Assembly (NCBI GenBank): GCA_035582835.1
Contig: JAYKAV010000489.1
Location: forward strand, 372,001-436,000
Direction: 5' to 3'
Length of the DNA: 64,000 bases
Origin: Phoebastria nigripes
Lineage: Eukaryota; Chordata; Aves; Procellariiformes; Diomedeidae
The first letter of the stretch is position 1, and every line of letters starts with the position of its first letter. This document shows, piece by piece, positions 32,351 through 44,425 of the stretch. A program made the position numbers and the translations under genes. The notes under the pieces are model-generated. The model ran no database searches, had not been told where the DNA came from, and worked only from the letters and a program-made list of their open reading frames with translations.

Positions 32351-35084
32351 CCTGGTTTTTGGTCCCCAGGTGCTAGTGTGCCCTTGCAGAGAGCTTGTAG
32401 CCAATCTGCTCTGCACCTGAAAGTGGATGTAAAATGATTTGAGTTATACGTGGGGTCCTGTGGTATCAGTCTCTTGTGNGCTTTGATTTTTGGAGTTCCT
32501 TGGCTGGAGAACAAAGGAGGTGGCCTGGATTTGGGGAGGATGTTGAAACTCAGGGATGAGTGTGGCAAAGATTCTGCTCCGGAGTCAGGAGTATAGCTGG
32601 AAGGGAAGGAACTTGATAAACGAGTGACATGCTGCCTCTAGCTGGCCTGGCAGCCTTTTGTCATCCTGCATTCATCTGCCAGCCTGGCTGGTCTGTTCAA
32701 CACCTGCTTTCTTATGTGAGAAGTCCCCAAACTACCTATGGTGTTTCTTATTTTTAAGGACCTCAGTCAGGTGAAGCATCAATGTGTAATTTTCCATTCT
32801 TGGCAAGGCACATCCCAGTAAATCTGGGACAGCCATCTGCTGATAACGATTGCCACTTGGGGCTGTGGGTGCTCTGGGGCAAGTACTGTCAGCAACCAGC
32901 ATACAGGAATACCGTAGTAGTTGTGATAGGAGCTTCTGGGCATTATTCAACACTATGGTCTTGTATGGTCTGAAATGGAGTAGAAATAAATATTGTTTTT
33001 AAGAAACTGTTCCCAGGGAACTGTCATCTTTTGGCTTTAAAGCAACCTGTTGCCCCCTCTAGAGATTTAATGTAGCAAAGTGAAAAAAACTTGGAAGGGT
33101 GTGGAGGGAGAGACTGGATGGAGCCATCTTATTTTCTGGTGTCTGTTCTTGTTAATCCTAGCTGGTCTCCCATTGTAGCTTGCGGCTTTGGCTGAATATC
33201 CTTATGTGTCTCTCTGTAAGTGGGTTTCCCTATGCCCAGCTTGGCCAGCCAGCTACACTTTCTATGATGGGATGTTTAATAGCAAAATGGGTTGGGAACT
33301 GTCAGTGACTTGTGCTGCACCTGAGTAGACTTGAATCAAGGTCTCCAAAGCTGGACTGAAACCTGGGCTGCTCAGTTTGGATTCTTACTACACTGGTGGT
33401 TGATGTGCTTGATGGCCTCAGTTTCCCCCATCTTCTCATTGTAGTGTGCTNGATGCCCTGCAAAACTGAGCTGGGCAGTCATCTCCATGTCCTGGCTCTG
33501 CAGAACATGGGGAGATAACCATGAGACCTTCTGCTAGAGTTACTAAATGAGGCTCTGCATGAGTAAGACCTGTTTATGTTGGTTTTACTGAAAATAAGCC
33601 TTATTCTTGCTATATTTCTGAATATGTATTTTCCTGAAGATACCAGGGCTTGGAGTTGGGTTTAGCGGCAGTTTCTGGTTAAGAACCTGTTGGCCCTGGG
33701 ACCTGTGCTGTGATGGAAGGAGATGCTCTCCTGAGGGGAAGGCTCGGAGTGTCCATGATCTTCTATGCTCATTGACTCCAGAGGCTCCTGTGACAGTGGG
33801 GCTCCTTGACTGTAGATACAAGTGGGAGTGATCTGAAGCTTATGGGGGGAATTTGANGATGTAATAAGACTTGTGGGAAGGGCTTTCCTCTTCCAGCACT
33901 GCAGAGAATCAGTGGTGTAGGCATGAAAAATGCCAGTGTCTTTGATCAAAGGATTAGGCAGTTTAAAAACACGAGAGAGTGCACTAAAGAATGGATTCTG
34001 TAACTTTGGCTCAGCTTTTTTGCTCAGCTCCCTTAATATTGAAGTTTCCTGGGTGTGGGTGCCTTCCCTCCCACCAGTGAAGCCTGGTGTTGCACAGGCT
34101 ACTGGTTGTGTCAGGAGCCATGGACTTGCAAAAATCTCCTTTCCCATTGGCAGCATGGCTGCATCCAACTGTTACAGCTTTTGCACATACGTGAGCCCTA
34201 AGCTGCAAGTGGGCTTGAATCACAAACAGAAGGGCAGGGGCTTTATCTGGGGGCCTCCCTGCAGGTCTTGAGGGTGATCAGCCTTTAACGGGTCCAAGAT
34301 GAACAGAAACGTTGTGTACATGGGATATGCTGTGTCCCCTTGGCTGTCTATGTCCAACTGAGCTCCAAGACAGGGCATGTCTTGTTCTTTAGGCTCTCTG
34401 TCATACAGACTGCTCTTATCTTTGGTGTGGAGAAGGTGGTGGAGATAGTACTGACTGAGGAATGTGAAGCCTATTTTGGCTGGATGACCCAGTTCAGGCA
34501 GGCCAGACCAAACCTCTCCTGACATTTGGGATTAGGAGAGGGTCTGCCCAAAACCAGGGAGAACTGATCTTGAAGCTGATCCCAGCTTCATCCAGTTAAC
34601 CTGTTGTCTGGTGCTGTAAAGGGGTGTGTAAAATCAACCTGATCTAGAGTATGGACACCTCAAGGGTCAGGAGTATGAGACTGGTGGGTGGTACATGGAT
34701 GATGCTTGCTGTAGCTCTTGCAGTCACTCACATTAGCTACTCCTCAGACACAAGGTGGGAAAAGCAGGGCTCCAATAGCCACATGTAGCTCTTGGCGTTA
34801 TTCCTGGAATAGTCTCATATTTAAGATCTGCATTACTTCCCATTGGGAAGGCATTGCCAAGAAGTGCTTTTGACTTCTGTCTTGCCCAAAAGCAGCTCTC
34901 TGGCAGGAACCCTGCTGCTAGCCTACCTGCCTGTGTGAGGACATGAGGCAGCAGTCCTGGGAAGAGTGGGTCCCAGTGTGTCTACTGGCAGGAAAACTGC
35001 CAGGCTGTCAGAGCATCCTGAGCACCAGGCTCACTTGACAAGTCCTTGGCCTTGCTCCTTTCCCACTGCTGTGAGGGAACATAA
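32351..35084. other. Intergenic DNA
   Basis: CpG-poor unique-looking DNA, with ambiguous bases at 32480, 33452 and 33857. No gene, RNA or clear repeat is seen. Confidence 0.45.
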
Positions 35085-35300
35085 CTGATGGGACCATTTG
35101 ATCCCTTCTGGCTTTGTTCTAATCTGACCTTCTGNGTTATGGGTTGTTCAGCTTCATCCAGCTGCTCCTGTTTAAGCCTGATAAAGGTCTTCCAGAGGTC
35201 CACCCTGACTTGATATCAAGACTATAGGAGATACCCTCACTTCTCTGACTAGTTCTAGTGGTTAATAATCCCTCTGAAGGGTCTTATTTGCCACTGCAAT
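35085..35300 (+). mobile_element. Old CR1-like LINE remnant
   Basis: The order of words matches the 3' part of sauropsid CR1 elements as I know them: GGGACCATTTGATC, CTAATCTGACCTTCTG, a span with GTCTTCCAGAGGTCCACC and ACTTGATATCAAGACT, then CTAGTGGTTAATAATCCCTC and TCTTATTTGCCA. It is heavily diverged, with an ambiguous base at 35135 and no coding capacity. This supports a bird, crocodilian or turtle source. Confidence 0.5.
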
Positions 35301-38300
35301 CTTTGATGCAGTAGATACTGCTGCTTGTGCCTTTTGTCACTGGGCTGCAGAATGTGCTCATCTTTGCCCNAAGGCAATACCAGGTACTTGATCACTGAGG
35401 AAAGAAATATTTCTTTTTCCAGGAAAACTAATGTACTGGATTCATTCTTCATTTGCTAGAAAGTGACATGTGGTATGTAGGAGTGAACAACACAACCTTC
35501 TAGGCTGTGTTATGTTCCCAATAGTCTACATTTGCATAAATGTCAGTGAAGACTATGAAGCATAATAATATCTGCTATCTTCATGTTGGGAGCCTATTCT
35601 CCTTCCAGAAGGACATGAGACAGGAACAACACACCTGCCCCCAATCCATTGTATAAATGTTGGCCTCCTGATGACTTATTGATGATGTATCAGTCCCAGA
35701 TGGAGAGGAGGGAGTTCGTTATGGACATGTCTTACAGCTGAGGGCTGAAGAGCCAGTTGCTGGGTTTACAANGGGTAAATAGACTCAAGACCTCTGCCTC
35801 GGTGCTGAGGGAACAGAGCAATGGGGGGGGTGTGGTGGTGAAGACCACAGCCCTGGCTATTCTTGGGCTCAGAAATCAATCTCATCTGTGAGAGGTTGTG
35901 CCCAGAGAAATGGTGTTGCTTCCCTGGTGAGCCCAGCAGCACTCTGCAAATAACTCTTTTCCAGTGTCTGCTGACATCTCTTCCTGTGTATGAAGGGAAG
36001 AGCTGGCCTGAGTCCCTTTTTGCATAGCTGCAACCTGTGTGCAGGAGTAGGGCTGCCCTCATCCTCCTGGTTCATGCCATGTTAGTGACTTGATCTGTTG
36101 GGGCTGGCTCTTGGGGCCAGGGTTTGCAGACATCAGTACTTTGCTCTGTGGCTGTGTGGAGGAAAACCATTAGCATTTCATTGATCTGATACTGGTGTAG
36201 CCTCATCTAGATTGAGGAATGCTTTTTCTAGTCTTGGGTGGGATTTGTAGGAATCTTTTCTTCCATTTAAATCACTTTAGGCAGAAGGAGGTTATTTTTG
36301 ACCCAGGGCTTAGTGCCCAGAAACGGCTATATACACATTATGTGAAATGTAATTTGGAGAATGTCTGCTTTAACAAAAGAATGGATGTAGAGGCATAGGT
36401 GTTTAAGTCCTTAACTTTGAAGGAGAAAAACCCCTTGGAGTTAGCAGTCCTGATCCTTCTGACCTGGCTGTGAGATGCCAGAAGGCTTGGTGACCCAGAT
36501 GGCTTTCTTACGATTAATCAGCCTGCTGCCTTGGTGAAAGCATCTTTTTGGATTGAGAAAACTCATATGCTCTGTACACAAAGATAGTAATAGAGGAGAA
36601 AAGGGAGCATATGCTGCTCCTGGTCTGTCAGAGGAAGATCTTGGTGCTGGTGAGGCAGCTGGGGAGCCAGTGCTGGAGGTGATGGCTGTGCTGCAGATGC
36701 CAGTTTGTGCTCAGATGCAGAAGGATGCACATCAGGCTCTCATACAGCCATGTTTGCATAAATCCCAGGTGAACGTGCTTGTGTTTTAAGGAACTATATT
36801 AAAATATGCCACTAGATGGCCCCAGGAAGAAGCCGGTTCAGGCTGCGGGGCCCGAGGGAGCGAGGTGAGGGCAGCCTCCAGCAGGCACCTGGCCAGCCCC
36901 ACCGCAGGGCTCCTCATCTCCCTGCTCTGGGGAAGGGCTGGGGTTAGCACAGTCCAACTGCTGAAACACCACTGGTGGGAAAGAACAAGGGGAGCACTCG
37001 GGGCTCCCACACAGCCTTATCTTTCACAGCACTGTCTGTTGGGTCTTGCGCCACAGGAGCGTGCTCCGGGGTGCAGGGGAGCATGCAGGTGTGATGCCTA
37101 CTCAGAGGAATGGTGTGAGCTGTTCTAGTGCTGTGCCCTATCTCAGCACCCATCGGTGAAATGGGTGGCAGCCCAGCAAACCTGGCACATGCAGGTGGCT
37201 CTATAGCCTGCACGGAGGTCATGTATCCGAGTGCCGCAATCCTAATCAGGTTGGAGAATTGGCCAGATTTCTTGGAGCCCTGGGTAACCCACAAACAGCA
37301 CCCTCCATCTAAAACCAAACTAGCAACTATGCCTGAAGTCGCTTGTTAGGGTCGATGACACATGGAGCCCTGTGAGTAAACCCCTGGTGCCTGCCAGCCT
37401 GAACGGTGGGACTTGGGCTCAGGGCTGCTGTTCAGGAGCCTGTCTTCTAGCTGGGGTGCTGAAGCAAGGTGCCTTTCCTTTCTGTCATTGTGCAAGGGAA
37501 CCTTAAAGGCTGACTTTGCAAGGGGACACTAAGTGTCTTGTTCTGGTTGTACTTAGAGTTGCCACTTCAATTAGAAGTAGGATCCCAGCTAGGTATTTAG
37601 GTCCTGGTATAACTCCAGGTCATCTGGAAGGAACGGTGCTAGCTGTGTTCATTTCTAAAGGAGCAAATGGTCTTATCCCAGGGTTAGGAGGGGAGTGTAG
37701 AGCCTGCAATGTGCTTATGGCCCATACTTCAAACCTGAGCCTCTGGGAACCAGGAGGGATGTGAAGCTGTGGATGGTTACAGCTGAGCAGTGCTTCTCGC
37801 TGGGGTGCTGCTGAGCTCCTGTGGAGGCTTTAATGAATGGAGCTTCACTGATGGATGAGATAGGAAAAATCGCTAACCTGGGGAAGTGTAAAACAGTGAC
37901 TGGGCTGTGCCATAGAGNGAGCCTGGCCTGGTGGTCCTTCAGGAGGAGCTGGCTGCTGCATAACCCGGTTAGAAGGGGAAATGAAGGCAGGGAAGGAGCT
38001 GTCTGGAGCTGCCACAAAGTCAGCTTTCTGGACGTGCTGGCACAAAAGTCTGCACTGAAATGAGATCTTGGAGGCTTTGCAGTGCCGCGGGCAGGGGTGA
38101 ACGCTGCCAGGGAAGGCTGCGGGGCAGGCTCCCCTTGGGGCTGCCGAGGCTTCTTCCCTGCCTCGCACCTTGCCACCGGCCGGGGAAGTACCTGCTCTCC
38201 TGCAGACAGGGAAGCTGCGTCCCTCTTCCCTCTGATATGGACTTCTTGTGCAGCCCAAGGCGAGTGGCGCAGCTCTTCCAAGCCAAGCTTCGCTCCCGAG

Positions 38301-41300
38301 GCAAAGTGGAATGGGTCCAAGGGTTTGTCTGGTTTTCTTTCTAGGTTTCCTCCCCTGTTTAGTGGGATTAATAACACCTAAGGGTGTCAGAGTAAATTAC
38401 TCATCAGGTTTCAAGCGCTCTGAAAAAACCCTGTGCAATGTATTGTTTGAATTTACAAGACGCTGCTGCCTCCTGTCTCCCAGAGGAGTGACCAATGTCG
38501 AAGGACTGAGGTCCCTTGAATGACTTTGCTTTTTGAAGGACAAGCTGGGGCCCTCAAAAGATCCTGAGCTCTCTGCTGTGCCTGCTGATGCCAGCAGGAA
38601 ATGATGGTGCACGGTGGGGAGTAACTGTGCTCTTAGCAGTTTGATTTAGGAGTTGGTCCTTTGACCCTCATCTCTTTAGGAAGGATGAGGGCTCCTCCAC
38701 AAGACCCCTTGCTCAAGAGCGTAACCCAACCTTCAGGTGGAAACCTCGGAACAAGCTGCCGTTTTGTATGTGGCCATTGGCTGTCAGTGGTAAAACCCAG
38801 TACAGACCTCAGGTCTTTCAGGTGAGAAATGCAGCTTTCATCCTATGAAATCCATCCCTGTGCTTGAACTTATTCAGTTTGGGATATTTTATCCAGATTT
38901 AGCCACAGGACAAATATCACTTTTTTGGTCTTGATAACAACCAGTGTGAGCTGAAGTAACACCTGCTAGGAAAAGAGGCCCTGGGTAACCATAGATAAAT
39001 CAAGTTAAGCATGGCTCAGAAAGGGATTGACAAGCCTGAGATGCCTTGTCTCTGTAGCCAGGAGCTTTTCCCCTGAAAAGCTTTATCTTGCCCCTGCCCA
39101 TCCCCAAATATCAATTCAGAGCCTTTGTTTTCCTCCCAGCACTGTTTCTGGAGAGCATCCTGAAAAACAGCTACTCACTGAATAAATTTCCTCGGTGACA
39201 GATAACCTGAAACCTGCTATTGAGCCCTTCTGGGCTGGGGATTCAGCAAAGCTGCAATGCTTTGGATTTTGCTGCTTTTATGTCAGGGAGGCTTAGTTCC
39301 AGCTGAACCATAGCAAGTACCTGCTGAGTCAATCTGTCTCATTGCTGCTGTGTTTGATGGGAAGTGAAATGTGCTGCCTGACACCTGCTGAAGATCTCAG
39401 CCAGGATTTTNTACCTGTGGGAGGAGGAATTTCTGGGAAGTGAAATGCAGAAGAGAGCAGGAATGATTCCCGAGCGTTTCAGTCGAGCTGAACCTGTTCT
39501 GTGGGGTGCAGGTCCTGCTGCAGTGCTTGAACATTTGCTCAGACCACTAGTTTTGTGGGATTAGGCAAGTGAACCTAGCAACACATCGCTGCGAGGATTT
39601 TACTCCCAGACTTTGTTAGTCTGGCTGCTGCTGAGTTTATTAGGTGGCAGCAGCGGTAGGTTTGGATCCCTTGTGATCTAGGTGCTATGGGGGATGTGTG
39701 CTATGAGTTCACCCAGCTAATTGCATGGTGCATCTTGAGGCTTTTGGTCCCTTGAATTTCAGGCCTTTTAGCAATGTGGGGAATTGAGTGTTTTGTGGTG
39801 TGCATGATGGATGCAGGAGGGGGAAGTGGGTATTCAGTGGGCCCTTTGGGATGGAGAATAGCGTGGATGGCTGTGCCTGGAGGAAATTGGGGTGGTGTTG
39901 CCTCAAATGGCTCCTTTTGGCCTTATATTCTGTGTCATTCCCACCCTATCATACCAGCATGATGGCAACTGTGTCCAGTGTCCAAGTCTTTACTGCCATA
40001 TTCATGGGAGCCTTTGGAAATATCACTGCAAGGTGGGGAGGAAACTCTTGGGAGGATAGAAAAAAATGAAAAGACCTCTAAATACTGACAGGGCTGCACC
40101 AAAGGACCCTGCTGCATGGCTGGTTGTGCATGGTGCTGGGGTTTCTGGGTCGGCTCAGGCGGGGTGGGGAGGTCTGGGGCTGGAGAGGAACAGGCTGTGC
40201 TGGCCCCGCGCGGCTGTGCCATGCCTGGGCTGGAAGAAGGAACGCCGATCTCTGCCAACAGCGTTGCCAGTGCTGTGGTTTCCTAAGCAGAGCTGTTCCC
40301 AGGCAGGGGCAGCATTGGTTCTGGTGCTTCTGGAGGAGCTTTGGAAGAAAGCTGGTCGCCTTCCATCCCCTGCTTTACTGGAGGTAGTTCGGCCTGGGGG
40401 GGATCCCAACAGATGGGTCCCACACATTTCTTTGCAGATTGCTCAGGGTGGGGTGCAACCTCCTTGTAATGCCACATATCCCTGTGCTCCCAAACTCCAG
40501 CCTGGGGTTGGGGTAGGGGAGGAGTGGGTCTTGCTTGCCCCTTCTCTCTGAGATGGGTGTAGAAGGCTGGTCCATGAGCTGGTTGTAAATCAGTATGCGC
40601 AAGGAAGGCAATTTTCTGCAAGTGAAACCTGCCCTAACCAAGCCCTGGGGGAGGGAGGAGAACTGCAAGTGTCAAGGTGAGACGGAAGAGCAACAGAACG
40701 AGATTTAATTTCCTTCCCAATAATTTTCTCAAGCTGTATAAACTTTCCTTATTTAAAATAAATACTCCCTGAAAACACATTCTGTGTCAGTGGCCCTGTG
40801 AAAACACCCCCAGTCACAACCTGTGCCTGTCCTTTGCTTGCAGCCTCAGCCAAAAGCCAGCAGTTTTACATTTTGCTCTATTAACTTGAGCTGTAAATTT
40901 CCTTGTGCAAAGTCTCCCAGGCTGTGGAATGAATTTAAGTAAACAGGGCGTACAATAATAGACTTGTGTTAGGGCAGGTTTTTCAAGTGGCCTGTAACTC
41001 TTAAAGTAAGTTCTTCTAAATCTCTCCCTGGTATGGTGGAGAGTGTGAGCCTGTCCAGAAGGTGGAGGAAGTCATAGAAAAGACCTGGCTGGTAACCATC
41101 TCTGGGATCCTATCTGTGGTCCAGAGAAGAGCCTCCAGTGTTTGATAAGCAAAGAATTCAGGTGAGACAATCTCTTGCCTGGCATTTCATCGTGTTTTTT
41201 TGGCTCAAAACCTCCAAAGTTACTAGTTTTTTCTTGGTGACAGCATCTGTGTGAGATGCTTATAAGGACTTNGAGTTTTTCCCCTTGTCCTACAACATGC

Positions 41301-42486
41301 TGAATGCAGACTCTAAAATCAGTTTTGAGAAGGGGTTTCAAGCTTAACCCCTAAAGGCACCCAAAATTGCTTGTTGCTTTGGAGACTGTAGGATTAGTTC
41401 CTTCTCAGAATCATTCTCTGGGGAGAAAAGACAGGAGGAGTTTCTCCTGTAAGTGTGTGATGGAAAACAATATTCTATTTCAGGTTTGTGGGCATCATTG
41501 CTCTGCAACTCCTGAAATTCTGCCTGCTCTGTGTACAGAGGTGCTATATGTGTTTCTGCTTCATATTGCCAAGGAATCTGAAGGGGTTCTGGGTATGTTA
41601 TGAGGTGTTCACGTTTCCTGCTGGGCCAGGAAAGCATCTCTACTGCGAATGCAACCTACTTAGATCATTTTCCAATCTTCAGCTAAAAGCAGGTTCAAGA
41701 CGAACACGATCTAGAAGGTTGTGAGTGAAGAAAGACTGATCCCACTTTGCAAGCTAGGCAGTTTTCCTACCTGATGCTTCTGCAGTAGATTATTGCTATT
41801 TTTCCCATGAACTTGCAGTTAAAATGCACATCTGGTTGGTGTCTTTGAGTCATCTTGTAAAGGGTACTTGATCATTAGATAAAGAGGAAAGGAACTTCTG
41901 GCTTATAGACAGCCCTTTCCTGAAAAAAGAAGGTTGTAAGCAATAACTTGGCATAAAAGCCCACAAATAGGGGTTTCTTTAGACTCCCCTGGGTTTGGCT
42001 ATGTTGTCTGGTTATCTAACCTTTCACCAGCTGCCTCTTATAAAACTGCAGGCAAAGTGGTTCTGACTTCTGCTAAGCTGCAGAGAAAAAAAGCAAGACA
42101 ACATCTTTAAGGCCCTTATCCAGAACTCAGTAAAACCAATGGAAAACCTCTGAGTCTGGGGGATATTGGATGACTTCCAAAGTGTGGGGAGCACTGGAGA
42201 AAGGTTGAGCCCAGCTTGTGTTAGATCTAGAAGCCAAGGGAAATTCTCTGCTCCTGGGAGTGGAAAAAGGTCTCGGCAAAGTCTGGGTCTTAGTGCTGGA
42301 ACAAGTGATTGACCCAAAATAGTAGAAGTTGGGATTTAGGGGATAGGAGGATAAAGCCTTGTGTACTGGGGTACTTGAGCAGCTCATGAACTGGGCATTT
42401 TCTCTTGGTCTTTTGATATATCCTCTATTAGATAAAAGGAGAGTGACTGATGCTTTATGACTCCTGCTGCTGGCTGGGCCTCTGCT
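35301..42486. other. Intergenic DNA
   Basis: CpG-poor DNA without a supported gene. There are small GC-richer patches near 36840-36900 and 38080-38180. One CTCF-type motif at 36806-36824 is listed separately. The longest open frame (about 220 codons, minus strand, 37715-38377) has no recognisable domain. Confidence 0.45.
36806..36824 (+). promoter_or_regulatory. CTCF-type motif, plus strand
   Basis: The core CCACTAGATGGC at 36809-36820 is a perfect match to the 12-position CTCF core and 17 of 19 positions of the extended consensus by hand. It is in the opposite orientation to the motif at 28943-28961, so the two point away from each other. Confidence 0.55.
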
Positions 42487-42565
42487 ACAATATATATATT
42501 GCTTTATATTATATATATATTGGGATTTACACACACGTAGATCAGAGCACACATATATATATATT
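42487..42565. repeat. Interrupted AT microsatellite
   Basis: Three TATATATAT blocks separated by short unique words and an ACACACG stretch. It is simple sequence in a CpG-poor flank. Confidence 0.75.
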
Positions 42566-44359
42566 GCTCTTTGAAAAAAGTGTTTGGACCCAAAACTCCC
42601 ACTTTCCTCCCAGTAGGAGAGTGATACTGCAACAAGGCTTAACGCAGGTGTTTTTGTAGCAGCTAGCCCCGAAAGATGTTGAGGGAGGTTCTTGTGGGAC
42701 TGAGTGGTCCTGGACCTGCAGTGTAACTGGCAGCATAAGAACAAATTTGCCCAGCTGAATGCAAAGGATTTTAGATAAAACAAAGTGTTTGCTTTGGCAT
42801 TCAGAAGCATGGAGATGCCACAGATGGAGAATTGCCAGTTGGCTGTTCACCAGCCAGTGATTCATAATGTAAAAGTGTAGCGTGAGCCCCTGGTTTTTTT
42901 CCCCTTCTTGACAAACTTTACAACTGGCTTTTTTTTGAGAGGAGGAGGGAATTCTCATGGTTTTAAGCAAATCACAACTGACTCAGCCTAAGCCCAAGGG
43001 TAGAATGGTGAAGGCTTGATGGATTAAGTGTCCTGGAACAACTGGCTACACAGCTCTTTCTTGTTTTCTGGCTGTGAGGATCGTCCTTTTGATCAGATTC
43101 TTTTCCCTACTGCTTTCCGGGTTGTAAATCCAGATTAGTCATGGCAGGGTGGCAAACAATTAATGGAGTAGGAGGTTAAGCCCTGGGAGTGTGAGTGGCG
43201 GCCTCTGGGAGTGAATATACCCTGGTGGCCAGGTGGAGAAGTGAGGACATCTTGAGGCCACCTGCCCATGAATTTGCTGTTTGGAAGGGTTGAGAGCCTG
43301 AGACTCCTGCAACGATCCGTATTTCTGTAATCTGCTCAGAGATGTGTCTCTAGCTATCCCTACTAGTTATGACCTGCTTGACTGTCTGACTTCCAAGGTC
43401 CTGAGTCTTGCTGTAAGACCCAGACTTGTGTCCTGTAGCCAGGGGAGGAAGCTGTAGTTTGGCCATTTACCATCTCTCCTGTATATTTGACCTTCATTGC
43501 TTCCTCCCTGTGCTGCCTAGGTCATCACTACCTTCAGGATCCACTGGTTAGCTGGTCTTTGAGAGCATTAGTCAACTGCTGCTCAACTCCTCTTGGGTAC
43601 TGATGATCCCTACTGCAAGCTGACTTTCTTGCTTCTCTGGTCGTACAAAGGTCCAGGAAACTGCGGTGTTGTTAAAGGCCTCTGAAACTGAAAGAAAACA
43701 CTGCTGAGTGACTTGTCAGGTCTTTAGTGACCATGAGGAAATGGGTTGCCAACCCCAACATGAGAAGGCAAAGGCTTAAAATGCAAGGGACACAGTATCC
43801 TGACTCCCAGTCAGCTGTGCTGGGGGATGAGCAGTGGTGTGCACAGGAATGCCACAACTCTTTGCTTGTCTTTGGTTGAAAGCCCTTACCAGCTGTGCCG
43901 TACTTGCGTGTCAGACTGACAGGCTTGTTTTGAAGGCCAGTTAGGGTTATACTTCCCCAAACAGCTCCTGCTGTGGCTTCAAATGCAACTGCTACTACAA
44001 AATGATCCATGTCCGAAGTTGATGTCTTTGCAAAGGATGAGATGACCATGCACAAGTGTGGTTGCTTATTGCATGTCCAAGTCTGCTGAAAATGTTATTT
44101 TAAGGCAGTACTTTAAAGCAGTAAACTTGCAACACAATCTGTTTGGGTGGGGTCCTGAACCTGTGTAGCTCACTGCTGGAGCTAGCAAGTGATGTTTTGT
44201 GAATTTGCAGGTTTATTTGCAATGAACTGATTTGCCTGATTAAGGTAGCTTATGAACACAGCTGCTGCTTGGTGCATGGCTTTTGACATCAGTAGTGTTA
44301 TACCAGGGGTGAAATTGGCCTTCCCTATATTGTTGCCAGTTGCAAGAATTTATCATCCA
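42566..44359. other. Intergenic DNA
   Basis: No gene, RNA or clear repeat is seen. The open frame of about 227 codons on the minus strand at 42127-42810 crosses the AT microsatellite and is not gene-like. Confidence 0.45.
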
Positions 44360-44425
44360 CCTGTGCTCTGATTTACGTGTGTGTAAATCCCAAGTAACTC
44401 CATTAACATCAATAAAGCTGCTTGA
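44360..44425. repeat. Ancient amniote repeat fragment (MER131-like)
   Basis: CTCTGATTTACGTGTGTGTAAATCCCAAGTAACTCCATT is written here only in part: the words GATTTAC, GTGTAAATC and AGTAACTCCATTAACATCAAT follow the order of the palindromic ancient repeat that I remember as MER131. It is short and diverged, so the name is tentative. Confidence 0.4.

Noticed and set aside
37715..38377. Minus-strand open frame of 220 codons
   Set aside because: No recognisable domain, contains an ambiguous codon, no splice or promoter context.
42127..42810. Minus-strand open frame of 227 codons
   Set aside because: It runs through an AT microsatellite and has no domain.
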